Of a stretch of 6,811 nucleotides of DNA, positions 1 through 6,811 are shown piece after piece. The notes under the pieces were generated by a model that saw only the letters and a program-made list of their open reading frames with translations, was not told where the DNA came from and searched no databases. Each line of letters opens with the position of its first letter. Position 1 is the stretch's first letter. The position numbers and the translations under genes are program-made. The DNA is from Paracoccaceae bacterium (GTDB taxonomy: Bacteria; Pseudomonadota; Alphaproteobacteria; Rhodobacterales; Rhodobacteraceae): positions 1 through 6,811 of the forward strand of contig SKNG01000471.1 of the NCBI GenBank assembly GCA_007120685.1, in the 5' to 3' direction.

Positions 1-21
1 CCCGGGACGACCCGACCTGCA

Positions 22-29
22 AAGAAGGG
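22..29 (+). promoter_or_regulatory. Ribosome binding site of the first DUF1989 gene
   Basis: The purine run AAGAAGGG lies 8 nt before the ATG at 38 and supports that start. The rest of the 37-nt leader shows no promoter, operator or riboswitch fold; the operon's control region is presumably further upstream, outside the window. Confidence 0.7.
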
Positions 30-37
30 CCTGACCC

Positions 38-829
38 ATGCACACACCCCGCAGCCGTGACGCTATCGCCGCCGACCGCGCCCGCTATGAGGCGCATCGC
101 AAACGCGGGCTGGAGGCCGCGCCGCGCACGCTGCCCCCGCCCAGCCCGCGCCCCGCGCCCGCGCCCGATCCCGCCCACCTGATCCGGTCCGAGGTTATCC
201 CCGGCGGCTGGTACTGGACCACCGCGCTGCAGACCGGCGAGGTGTTGCAGATCGAGGGCGCGCCGGGCACCTCGGTGGCGCTGGCGGCCTGGGTGGCGGG
301 CGATCCCACCGAGCGGCTGAACCTGCCCGATACCGTCAAGGTTCAGTGGACGACCGAGTTGCGCAAGGGTCGGATCCTGCTGTCCGACATGGGCCGGGTG
401 CTGCTCTCCATCATCGAGGACAGTTCCGGCGCCCATGACGCGCTCACCGGCGGCTCGTCGCCGGCCACGGTGCCCCCCGGCGCGCGGAACTGCCGGGAAA
501 ACATGCTGCTTGCCGCCGCCAAGCTGGGCCTGCACCCGCGCGACCTGCCGGCACTGCTGAACCTCTTTGCGCCGGTTCGCGTCGATGCCGAAGGGCGTTT
601 CGCATGGCGCGGCGCGCTGATGGGGCAAGGCGACTGGGTGGCGCTGCGGGCCGAGCGTGACCTGATGGTGGCGCTGTCGAACACCCGCCACCCGCTGGAC
701 CCCGCCACCGGCCCCGAACCCGCCGTCACCGCGCACCGGCTGGCCGCCCGGCCGGTGCCTGCCGATGACCTGTGCCGCACCGCCAGCGCCGAGGCGATCC
801 GCGCCTTCGAAAACAACGCCCGCGCGTAA
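38..829 (+). CDS. DUF1989 protein, UAAP1 type; probable carboxyguanidine deiminase subunit
   Basis: This 263-residue cytosolic protein belongs to DUF1989, the urea carboxylase-associated family. Visible family marks are the IPGG entry to the core (about residues 54-57), the LNLPDTVKVQ segment, SDMGRVLLSI, an SGAHDA motif with His133, a RENMLLAAAKLGL helix, and HPLDP near residues 218-222. These fit the UAAP1 rather than the UAAP2 subtype. DUF1989 pairs encoded next to urea carboxylase and allophanate hydrolase form the heterodimer CgdAB, which converts carboxyguanidine to allophanate plus ammonia; I cannot say which letter this subunit would carry, so no symbol is given. The first 50 residues are a charged helix-like stretch followed by a Pro/Ala-rich segment (about 32-46), likely a flexible tail. 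The position where the partner subunit has SNCP reads SNTR here (Thr216, Arg217), so a probable metal or catalytic Cys is absent and this may be the non-catalytic subunit. No signal peptide is seen. The next gene starts 12 nt downstream. Confidence 0.88.
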   Translation: MHTPRSRDAIAADRARYEAHRKRGLEAAPRTLPPPSPRPAPAPDPAHLIRSEVIPGGWYWTTALQTGEVLQIEGAPGTSVALAAWVAGDPTERLNLPDTVKVQWTTELRKGRILLSDMGRVLLSIIEDSSGAHDALTGGSSPATVPPGARNCRENMLLAAAKLGLHPRDLPALLNLFAPVRVDAEGRFAWRGALMGQGDWVALRAERDLMVALSNTRHPLDPATGPEPAVTAHRLAARPVPADDLCRTASAEAIRAFENNARA

Positions 830-834
830 GGGAG
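828..834 (+). promoter_or_regulatory. Ribosome binding site of the second DUF1989 gene, overlapping the upstream stop
   Basis: AAGGGAG begins within the TAA stop of the preceding gene and ends 7 nt before the ATG at 842. The overlap of stop and Shine-Dalgarno sequence is typical of tightly coupled operon genes. Confidence 0.8.
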
Positions 835-841
835 CCCGATC

Positions 842-1480
842 ATGGAAACCATCCACGACATTCCCGCCGAGCGCCCCTGGTCCGGCATCGTCCGCAAGGG
901 CGAGAGCATCCGCATCATCGACAGCTACGGCCAGCAGGCCATCGACACGATCTTCTACAACGCCCATGACTTCACCGAGCGTTATTCCAACCAGGACACG
1001 ATGCGCCACAATGGCGTGGCCTATATCAGCACCGGCGCGGCGGTGGTGTCGAACCTGGGCCGGGCGATGCTGCGGGTTACCGCCGATACCTCGGGCCGGC
1101 ACGACACGTCGGCGGGCTGCTGTTCGTGCGAAAGCAACACCGTGCGCTTCGGCCATGACACCCGCTACCTGCATGCCTGCCGCGAGAATTTCATCCTGGA
1201 ACTGGCCCGCCACGGCATGGACAAGCGCGATATCGTGCCCAACATCAACTTCTTCATGAATGTGCCGATCAGCCCCAACGGCGCGATGACCATCGACGAC
1301 GGCATCTCCTCGCCCGGCGATCATGTGGAGATGGTGGCCGAGATGGATGTGCTCTGCGTCATCTCCAACTGCCCGCAGATCAACAACCCCTGCAACGGCT
1401 TCGACCCCTCGCCGATCCGGGTGGTGATCACCGGGCCAGAGGGTGCGATGGCGGAAGAACAGGGCGCGCGCGATGTTTGA
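842..1480 (+). CDS. DUF1989 protein, UAAP2 type; probable carboxyguanidine deiminase subunit
   Basis: This 212-residue cytosolic protein is the second DUF1989 member, of the UAAP2 subtype, and is the expected partner of the protein encoded just upstream in a CgdAB-type carboxyguanidine deiminase (carboxyguanidine + water to allophanate + ammonia). It carries the full set of family motifs: RPWSG near the N-terminus, GQQAIDTIFYN, DTSGRHDTS with His87, a Cys-rich GCCSCES stretch (Cys93, Cys94, Cys96), CRENFILEL, VPNINFFMNV, and the signature SNCPQINNPCNGFDPSP with Cys177 and Cys184. His87 with one or more of these cysteines is the likely metal site, by analogy with family structures; that assignment is inference. 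Its match to the paired UAAP1 protein is clear in overall layout but not in the Cys motifs, so the two are not interchangeable. The ATG at 842 is chosen because of the strong ribosome binding site; the stop overlaps the carboxylase start (ATGTTTGA). Confidence 0.92.
   Translation: METIHDIPAERPWSGIVRKGESIRIIDSYGQQAIDTIFYNAHDFTERYSNQDTMRHNGVAYISTGAAVVSNLGRAMLRVTADTSGRHDTSAGCCSCESNTVRFGHDTRYLHACRENFILELARHGMDKRDIVPNINFFMNVPISPNGAMTIDDGISSPGDHVEMVAEMDVLCVISNCPQINNPCNGFDPSPIRVVITGPEGAMAEEQGARDV
1461..1464 (+). promoter_or_regulatory. Ribosome binding site deciding the carboxylase start
   Basis: AGGG sits 8 nt before the ATG at 1473. An in-frame GTG at 1443 would add ten residues of arginine-rich sequence unlike the family, and it has no well-placed purine run. 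The product from ATG 1473 begins MFDRVLVANRGEIA, the standard N-terminus of biotin carboxylases. Confidence 0.65.
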
Positions 1481-4400
1481 CCGCGTCCTTGTCGCCAACC
1501 GGGGCGAGATCGCGCGGCGCATCATCCGTTCGCTGCGCGCGATGGGGGTGGGCTCGGTCGCCGTCTGGTCCGATGCCGACCGTTTCGCCCCGCATGTGGC
1601 CGAGGCCGACAGCGCCTTTCGCCTGGGCCCCCCGCCGGCAGCGGAAAGCTATCTGGACATCGACGCCGTGCTGGCCGCCTGCCGGGCAAGCGGCGCGCAG
1701 GCGGTGCATCCGGGCTATGGTTTCCTGTCGGAAAACGCGAGCTTTGCCGAACGGCTGGCGGATGCGGGCATTGCCTTCATCGGCCCCCGCCCGGAGCATC
1801 TGCGCGCCTTCGGGCTGAAGCACACCGCCCGCGATCTGGCCCGCGCGGCGGGCGTGCCGCTCTTGCCCGGCTCGGGCCTGCTGGCGGATGTGGATCAGGC
1901 CATCGCCCAGGCCCGCGCCATCGGCTATCCGGTGATGCTGAAAAGCACCGCCGGCGGCGGCGGCATCGGCATGACGCTTTGCGCCGATGAGGACGCGCTG
2001 CGCGCGGCTTTCGCGCGCGTGGAACGCACCGCGCAGGCCAGTTTCGGCGATGCCCGCGTCTATCTGGAGCGCTTCATCGCCGAGGCCCGCCATGTCGAGG
2101 TGCAGGTCTTCGGCGATGGCGCGGGCCGGGTGGTGACGCTGGGCGAGCGTGACTGCTCGCTGCAACGCCGCAACCAGAAGGTGATCGAGGAAACCCCCGC
2201 ACCCGGCCTTTCGGACGCAATGCGCGCCCGGCTGCACGGGGCGGCGCACGATCTTTGCGCCTCGGTCGATTACCTGTCGGCGGGGACGGTGGAGTTCATC
2301 CTCGATCCCGCGCGCAAGGAGGCATATTTCCTGGAGGTCAACACCCGCCTGCAGGTCGAACATCCCGTCACCGAGGCCGTCCATGGCATCGACCTGGTGG
2401 CCTGGATGGTCCGCCAGGCCGCCGGCGACTGCCCGATCCCGGACGCCCTGCCCCGGCCGCGGGGCGCGGCGATCGAGGCGCGGCTTTACGCCGAGGCGCC
2501 GCATGCGGGCTTTCGCCCCTCGGCCGGGCGGCTGACCGAGGTGCGTTTCCCGGAAGGGGTGCGCGTCGATGGCTGGATCGAGACCGGCACCGAGGTCAGC
2601 GCCCATTACGACCCGATGCTGGCCAAGATCATCGCCCATGGCCCCGACCGCGCCGCGGCGCTTGCCACCCTGAGTGCGGCGCTGGCTGACACCCGCATCG
2701 CCGGCATCGCCACCAATCTGGACTATCTGCGCGCCATCGCCGCTGATGCCGACTTCGCCGCCGGCCGGGTTTCCACCGCCGCGCTGGGCCGCTTTCCCTA
2801 TACCCCCCGCGCCATCGAGGTGCTGGCGCCCGGCCCTTTCAGCACGGTGCAGGCATGGCCCGGGCGGCAGGGGCTGTGGCATGTGGGGGTGCCGCCGTCG
2901 GGCCCGATGGACCCGCGCGCGCATCGCAACGCCAACCGGCTGGTCGGCAACCCGCGCGGCACGGCGGCGCTGGAGATGACCATGGCCGGGCCGCGCCTGC
3001 GGTTCCTGGCGCCCGCGCGCGTCGCCATTGCCGGGGCCGGCATGGCGCTCACGCTGGACGGCGCGCCGGTGGCCGGCCCGGTGGTCGATGTGCCGGCGGG
3101 CGGGGTGCTGGCGGTGGGCGCGGTGCGGGGCCCGGGCCAGCGCGCGGTGCTGGCCGTGGCGGGCGGGTTCGATGTGCCGGAAATCTTCGGGTCGCGCGCC
3201 TGTTTCGCGCTGGGCCGGTTCGGCGGGCAGGCCACCGGCGCGCTGCGCACGGGCGATCTGCTGCCGATTGGCGATACGGCGGCCGCCGAGCCCGAGCCGC
3301 TGGAACCCGCGCCCCTGACCGATGACTGGGTGCTGGATGTCGTCTACGGCCCCCACGGTGCGCCCGAGTTCTTTACCGAGGCCGATATCGAGACGCTCTT
3401 CACCCACGCCTATGAGGTGCATTTCAATTCCGACCGCACCGGCGTTCGGCTGATCGGCCCGGCGCCTGACTGGGCGCGTGCCGATGGGGGCGAGGCCGGG
3501 CTGCACCCGTCGAACATCCATGACAACGCCTATGCCGTCGGTGCCATCGACTTCACCGGCGACATGCCGATCCTCTTGGGCCCCGACGGCCCCAGCCTGG
3601 GCGGTTTCGTCTGCCCGGCGGTGGTGGCCGAGGGGGACATGTGGAAACTGGGCCAGCTGCGCCCCGGAGACCGCGTGCGCTTCCGCCCCGTCGCCCGGCC
3701 CGCAGATCCGGTGGCCGACCCGGTGGCGGGGCCGGTAGCGGGCCCGGTGGCGGGCCAGGCGGCAGCGCCGGTCCATGCCCGCGCCGGCAGCCCCGTCCTG
3801 CACGCCCGCCCGGAGGCGCCGGTGCCCGTCACCTACCGCCGGCAGGGCGATGCCAACCTGCTGGTCGAATACGGCGCGATGACGCTGGATATCGGCCTGC
3901 GCCTGCGCGTGCAGCTGCTGATGGAGGCCGTGATCGCCGCCGGCCTGCCGTTCATCGACCTGACCCCCGGCATCCGCTCGCTGCAGATCCACTACGACCC
4001 GGCCCGCATATCGCGCGCCGATCTGGTGGCGGAACTGGCCGCCATCGAGGACCGCCTGGCCGATGCGGGCGCGGTTTCGGTGCCCAGCCGCACGGTGCAT
4101 CTGCCGCTGTCCTGGAACGACCCGCAGGCGGTGCTGGCGATGCGCAAGTATCAGGAACTGGTGCGCCCGGATGCGCCCTGGTGCCCCTCCAACATCGACT
4201 TCATCCGCCGCATCAACGGGTTGGCGGACGAGGACGCGGTGCGCCGGATCGTCTTTGACGCCGAATATCTGGTGATGGGGCTGGGCGATGTCTATCTGGG
4301 CGCGCCGGTGGCCACGCCGGTGGACCCGCGCCACCGGCTGGTGACCACGAAATACAACCCCGCCCGCACCTGGACCCCGGAAAACGTGGTCGGCATCGGC

Positions 4401-5033
4401 GGGGCCTATATGTGCATCTACGGGATGGAGGGGCCGGGCGGCTATCAGCTGTTCGGCCGCACCATCCAGGTCTGGAACAGCTGGCGCCGGGTGGGGCCGT
4501 TCACGGAGGCGCCCTGGCTTCTGCGCTTCTTCGACCGCATCCGCTTCTACCCCGTCGATGCGCAGGACCTGGCCGAGGCCCGCGCGGCATTCCCTCATGG
4601 CGCCTTTCCCGTCCGGATCGAGGAGGGGCGCTTCTCCTGGGCCGAAGCCCGGCGCAGCCAGGCGGCAAAGGCCGAGAGCATCGCCGCCTTCCGCGCCACC
4701 CAGCAGGCCGCCTTTGCCGCGGAACGCGCGCGCTGGAAGGCCGCCGCGCTGGACCTCACCGCCCCGGCCGACCCCGTGGCCGCGCAGCCCCCCGCGGCGG
4801 TGCCGGCGGGCCATGCCGGGGTGGAAAGCCCGGTGCCGGGGAACCTGTGGAAATATCTGGTGGGTCCCGGCGACCGGGTAGGCATGGGCGAGCCGATCGC
4901 GATCATGGAATCGATGAAGATGGAAATCCCGGTCGAGGCCCCCGCCGCCGGCCGTGTGACCGAATTGCGCGCGCGCCCCGGCAACACCCTGCGCGCGGGC
5001 GATGTGCTGGCCGTTCTGGAGACCGATCAATGA
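1473..5033 (+). CDS. uca: Biotin-dependent urea/guanidine carboxylase, single chain
   Basis: This 1186-residue cytosolic enzyme carries all the functions of a urea carboxylase. Biotin carboxylase, about 1-445: VANRGEIARR start, Lys157 followed by the ATP-grasp loop STAGGGGIGM, EVNTRLQVEHP with Glu288, Asn290, Arg292, Gln294 and Glu296 (the same numbers as in the E. coli enzyme), and Arg337. AHS2 (KipA-like) carboxyltransferase lobe, about 450-740, with GPMDPRAHR, NSDRTG and LHPSNIHDNAYA. AHS1 (KipI-like) lobe, about 786-1010, with GLGDVYLG (Asp939) and TTKYNPARTW. A helical C-terminal segment, a Pro/Ala linker, then a biotin carrier domain, about 1117-1186, with Lys1149 in ESMKME. The enzyme carboxylates the substrate using ATP and bicarbonate. 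Asp654 in NSDRTG is the probable position where urea-specific fungal enzymes have Asn; with Asp and neighbouring DUF1989 genes, guanidine is the likelier substrate (inference). A repeat-rich insertion lengthens the AHS2-AHS1 linker. The gene overlaps both neighbours (8 nt and 4 nt), and the reading frame is intact. Confidence 0.96.
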   Translation: MFDRVLVANRGEIARRIIRSLRAMGVGSVAVWSDADRFAPHVAEADSAFRLGPPPAAESYLDIDAVLAACRASGAQAVHPGYGFLSENASFAERLADAGIAFIGPRPEHLRAFGLKHTARDLARAAGVPLLPGSGLLADVDQAIAQARAIGYPVMLKSTAGGGGIGMTLCADEDALRAAFARVERTAQASFGDARVYLERFIAEARHVEVQVFGDGAGRVVTLGERDCSLQRRNQKVIEETPAPGLSDAMRARLHGAAHDLCASVDYLSAGTVEFILDPARKEAYFLEVNTRLQVEHPVTEAVHGIDLVAWMVRQAAGDCPIPDALPRPRGAAIEARLYAEAPHAGFRPSAGRLTEVRFPEGVRVDGWIETGTEVSAHYDPMLAKIIAHGPDRAAALATLSAALADTRIAGIATNLDYLRAIAADADFAAGRVSTAALGRFPYTPRAIEVLAPGPFSTVQAWPGRQGLWHVGVPPSGPMDPRAHRNANRLVGNPRGTAALEMTMAGPRLRFLAPARVAIAGAGMALTLDGAPVAGPVVDVPAGGVLAVGAVRGPGQRAVLAVAGGFDVPEIFGSRACFALGRFGGQATGALRTGDLLPIGDTAAAEPEPLEPAPLTDDWVLDVVYGPHGAPEFFTEADIETLFTHAYEVHFNSDRTGVRLIGPAPDWARADGGEAGLHPSNIHDNAYAVGAIDFTGDMPILLGPDGPSLGGFVCPAVVAEGDMWKLGQLRPGDRVRFRPVARPADPVADPVAGPVAGPVAGQAAAPVHARAGSPVLHARPEAPVPVTYRRQGDANLLVEYGAMTLDIGLRLRVQLLMEAVIAAGLPFIDLTPGIRSLQIHYDPARISRADLVAELAAIEDRLADAGAVSVPSRTVHLPLSWNDPQAVLAMRKYQELVRPDAPWCPSNIDFIRRINGLADEDAVRRIVFDAEYLVMGLGDVYLGAPVATPVDPRHRLVTTKYNPARTWTPENVVGIGGAYMCIYGMEGPGGYQLFGRTIQVWNSWRRVGPFTEAPWLLRFFDRIRFYPVDAQDLAEARAAFPHGAFPVRIEEGRFSWAEARRSQAAKAESIAAFRATQQAAFAAERARWKAAALDLTAPADPVAAQPPAAVPAGHAGVESPVPGNLWKYLVGPGDRVGMGEPIAIMESMKMEIPVEAPAAGRVTELRARPGNTLRAGDVLAVLETDQ
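3702..3773 (+). repeat. 12-bp in-frame tandem repeat in the carboxylase linker
   Basis: Six 12-nt units lie head to tail and encode Ala-(Asp/Gly)-Pro-Val, residues 744-767: ADPV, ADPV, AGPV, AGPV, then the degenerate AGQA and AAPV. The first four units (3702-3749) differ from one another at only a few bases, for example GCGGGGCCGGTA against GCGGGCCCGGTG. Because the unit is a multiple of three, copy-number change by slippage keeps the frame. The repeat lies exactly between the AHS2 and AHS1 lobes and should form an extended flexible spacer. Confidence 0.85.
5018..5021 (+). promoter_or_regulatory. Ribosome binding site of allophanate hydrolase, inside the carboxylase gene
   Basis: GGAG within the last codons of the carboxylase lies 8 nt before the ATG at 5030. 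That ATG overlaps the carboxylase TGA as ATGA, the classic stop-start coupling. It is preferred to the in-frame ATG at 5048, which would remove six residues and lose both the coupling and the spacing. Confidence 0.75.
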
Positions 5034-6811
5034 CCGACCTGCCCCCCATGCTGACCCTGCCCGCCCTGCGCGCGGCCCATGCCGCCGGCGCCACACCGCT
5101 GGATGTGGCCGAGGCGGTGATCGCCCGGCGCGCGGCACTGGCCGACCCGGCGGTGTTCATCGCCCCCGTGCCGGATGACGCCCTGCGCGCCGCCGCGGCG
5201 GCACTGATGGATGGCCCGCGCGACCTGCCGCTCTGGGGCGTGCCCTATGCGGTCAAGGACAATATCGACGTGGCGGGCATGCCCACCACCGCCGCCTGCC
5301 CGGCCTATGCCTACACGCCCGCGCGCGACGCCACCGTGGTCGCCCGGCTGCGCGCGGCCGGCGCGCTGCTGATCGGCAAGACCAATCTGGACCAGTTCGC
5401 CACCGGGCTGAACGGCACCCGCTCGCCCCATGGCGCGCCGCGCTCGGTGTTCAACGCGGACTATGTCTCGGGCGGGTCGTCCTCGGGCTCGGCGGTGGCC
5501 ACGGCGGCGGGGCTTTGCGCCTTTGCGCTGGGCACCGACACGGCCGGGTCGGGCCGGGTGCCGGCGGCCTTCAACAACCTCGTCGGCATCAAGCCCACGC
5601 CGGGGCTGGTGCCCAATACCGGGGTGGTGCCGGCCTGCCTGTCGGTCGATGTGGTGACGGTCTTTGCCGGCTCGGTGGCCGATGGCGCGGCGGTGCGACG
5701 GGTGATCGAGGGCCATGATCCGGGCGATCCCTTCTCGCGCCACGCGGCCCCCGTGGGCCTGCCGCCCGCGCCGCGCCTTGGCGTGCTGGCGGGGGCCGAG
5801 CGTGAATTCTACGGCAATGCCGAGGTCGAGGCGCTTTACGACGCCGCCTGCGCCCGCGCGGAAGCCCTGGGCGCGACGCTCGTCCCCTTCGATTACGCCC
5901 CCTTCCGGCAGGCGGCGGCGCTCTTGTACGAAGGCCCCTGGGTGGCCGAGCGTCTGGCCGCGATCGAGGATTTCCTGAACGCCCGGCCCGACGCCCTGGA
6001 CCCCACCGTGCGCCGCATCATCGAGGGCGCGCGGGGCATGAGCGCGGTCGATGCCTTTCGCGGCCGCTACCGGCTGGAGGCGCTGCGCCAGATCACCGCG
6101 CCGGTCTGGGATACGGTCGATGCGCTGCTTCTGCCCACCTCGCCCACCACCTGCACGGTCGATGACATGCTGGCCGACCCCATCGCCCGCAACAGCCAGT
6201 TCGGCCGCTACACGAATTTCGCCAACCTGATGGGGCTGGCGGGGATTGCCGTGCCGGCGGGCTTCGGCCCCTCGGGCTTGCCCGCCGGGGTCACGCTGAT
6301 CGGCCCAGGCTTCAGCGACGAGGCACTGGTGCCCTTCGCCGCCGCGCTGCACCATGCCGCGGCCTGCGGCATGGGCGCCGACCGCGCCGCGCCGGTGCCG
6401 CAGCCGCCCGAGGCCGGGATCCCGCCGGGCATGCTGCCCATCGTCGTGGTGGGGGCGCATCTGTCCGGCATGGCCCTGAACCCTGAACTGACGGACCCCG
6501 GCGGCGTGCTGATCGGCCCCGCCACCACGGCGCCGGACTATCGGCTTTTTGCCCTGCCCGGCACGCAGCCGCCAAAACCCGGCCTGATCCGACAACCGGG
6601 CTTCACCGGCCCCGGCATCGCGGTCGAGGTCTGGGCCCTGCCCGCCGCCGCCTTCGGCCGCTTCGCCGCGCGCATCCCCGCGCCCCTTGGGCTGGGCAAG
6701 GTGCACCTGTCGGACGGGCGGGCCCTGCCGGGCTTTCTGTGCGAGGCTCATGCAACCGCAGGCGCGCAGGACATCACAACCCATGGTGGATGGCGCGCCT
6801 ATCTGGGCAGC
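5030..6811 (+). CDS. atzF: Allophanate hydrolase, 3' end cut by the window edge
   Basis: An uninterrupted frame of 594 codons runs to the last base without a stop. The product hydrolyses allophanate to ammonia and CO2, the last step of the pathway. The N-terminal amidase-signature domain (about 1-440) has the complete Ser-cisSer-Lys triad: Lys76 in AVKDN, Ser150 in GGSSSGS, and nucleophile Ser174 in DTAGSGRVPA. The GSGR form is typical of allophanate hydrolases rather than general amidases (GSIR). The spacings of 74 and 24 residues fit the family. The C-terminal domain (about 464-594) has VVVGAHLSGM with His477, the probable counterpart of the His needed for decarboxylating hydrolysis of N-carboxycarbamate in the yeast enzyme, then GTQPPKPGL and the near-terminal GGWRAYL. 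Known bacterial enzymes are about 600 residues and end soon after this last motif, so only a few codons and the stop are probably missing. Unlike the fungal enzyme, it is encoded separately from the carboxylase. Confidence 0.96.
   Translation, partial: MTDLPPMLTLPALRAAHAAGATPLDVAEAVIARRAALADPAVFIAPVPDDALRAAAAALMDGPRDLPLWGVPYAVKDNIDVAGMPTTAACPAYAYTPARDATVVARLRAAGALLIGKTNLDQFATGLNGTRSPHGAPRSVFNADYVSGGSSSGSAVATAAGLCAFALGTDTAGSGRVPAAFNNLVGIKPTPGLVPNTGVVPACLSVDVVTVFAGSVADGAAVRRVIEGHDPGDPFSRHAAPVGLPPAPRLGVLAGAEREFYGNAEVEALYDAACARAEALGATLVPFDYAPFRQAAALLYEGPWVAERLAAIEDFLNARPDALDPTVRRIIEGARGMSAVDAFRGRYRLEALRQITAPVWDTVDALLLPTSPTTCTVDDMLADPIARNSQFGRYTNFANLMGLAGIAVPAGFGPSGLPAGVTLIGPGFSDEALVPFAAALHHAAACGMGADRAAPVPQPPEAGIPPGMLPIVVVGAHLSGMALNPELTDPGGVLIGPATTAPDYRLFALPGTQPPKPGLIRQPGFTGPGIAVEVWALPAAAFGRFAARIPAPLGLGKVHLSDGRALPGFLCEAHATAGAQDITTHGGWRAYLGS

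Noticed and set aside
2..34. Possible 3' end of an upstream gene: one frame is open from base 2 to a TGA at 32-34, just before the first ATG
   Set aside because: Ten codons without a recognisable motif cannot be distinguished from chance, although the spacing would suit another operon member.
1443..1472. GTG at 1443 as the carboxylase start, adding ten residues
   Set aside because: The added residues are arginine-rich and lie inside the UAAP2 gene. The ATG at 1473 has a well-spaced AGGG and gives the canonical biotin carboxylase N-terminus.
3726..3756. G/C-rich near-palindromic stretch that could be read as a hairpin or terminator
   Set aside because: It lies within the coding tandem repeat of the carboxylase, has no T-tract, and its symmetry follows from the repeated GGGCCGG-like units.
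1428..5138. Minus-strand open frame of 1236 codons, antisense to the carboxylase and longer than it
   Set aside because: Its translation is low-complexity (rich in Arg, Gly, Ala, His, Gln) with no recognisable domain, while the sense strand encodes an intact carboxylase with all catalytic motifs. High G+C at third positions removes antisense stop codons and explains the frame.
5027..6784. Minus-strand open frame of 585 codons opposite allophanate hydrolase
   Set aside because: This is the same high-G+C artefact. The sense frame from 5030 carries the complete amidase triad and the C-terminal domain, and only lacks a stop because the window ends.

Overview
The window is a compact, single-strand (+) operon fragment of very high G+C content (around 70% by eye, with G/C at most third codon positions). 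Protein style and codon use suggest an alphaproteobacterium, most likely of the Rhodobacterales (Paracoccus/Rhodobacter-like). That placement is inference from sequence character, not from a marker gene.

Layout: (1) 1-37 is a short leader holding a ribosome binding site. (2) 38-829 and 842-1480 encode two different DUF1989 proteins, of the types annotated urea amidolyase-associated proteins UAAP1 and UAAP2. (3) 1473-5033 encodes a 1186-residue biotin-dependent carboxylase of the urea carboxylase type (biotin carboxylase, AHS2, AHS1, biotin carrier). (4) 5030-6811 encodes allophanate hydrolase (AtzF type), open to the right edge and probably missing only its last few codons and stop. The genes are separated by 12 nt or overlap by 8 and 4 nt, so they are almost certainly co-transcribed and translationally coupled. 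No RNA gene, mobile element, CRISPR array, promoter or terminator is visible, and no non-coding stretch exceeds 37 nt.

How the genes work together: these clusters are usually labelled urea degradation. Biochemistry on the Pseudomonas syringae equivalents showed that the two DUF1989 proteins form a heterodimeric carboxyguanidine deiminase (CgdAB), and that carboxylases found beside them prefer guanidine. The best reading is therefore a guanidine-nitrogen pathway: guanidine + HCO3- + ATP gives carboxyguanidine; CgdAB deiminates it to allophanate plus ammonia; AtzF hydrolyses allophanate to ammonia and CO2. An Asp at residue 654 of the carboxylase (NSDRTG), where I believe the urea-specific fungal enzymes carry Asn, supports this.

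Points of interest are the guanidine reassignment, the Asp marker, loss of a Cys-type motif in the UAAP1 subunit while UAAP2 keeps it, and a young-looking 12-bp tandem repeat that lengthens the linker between the two carboxyltransferase lobes. I see no wholly undescribed system here.
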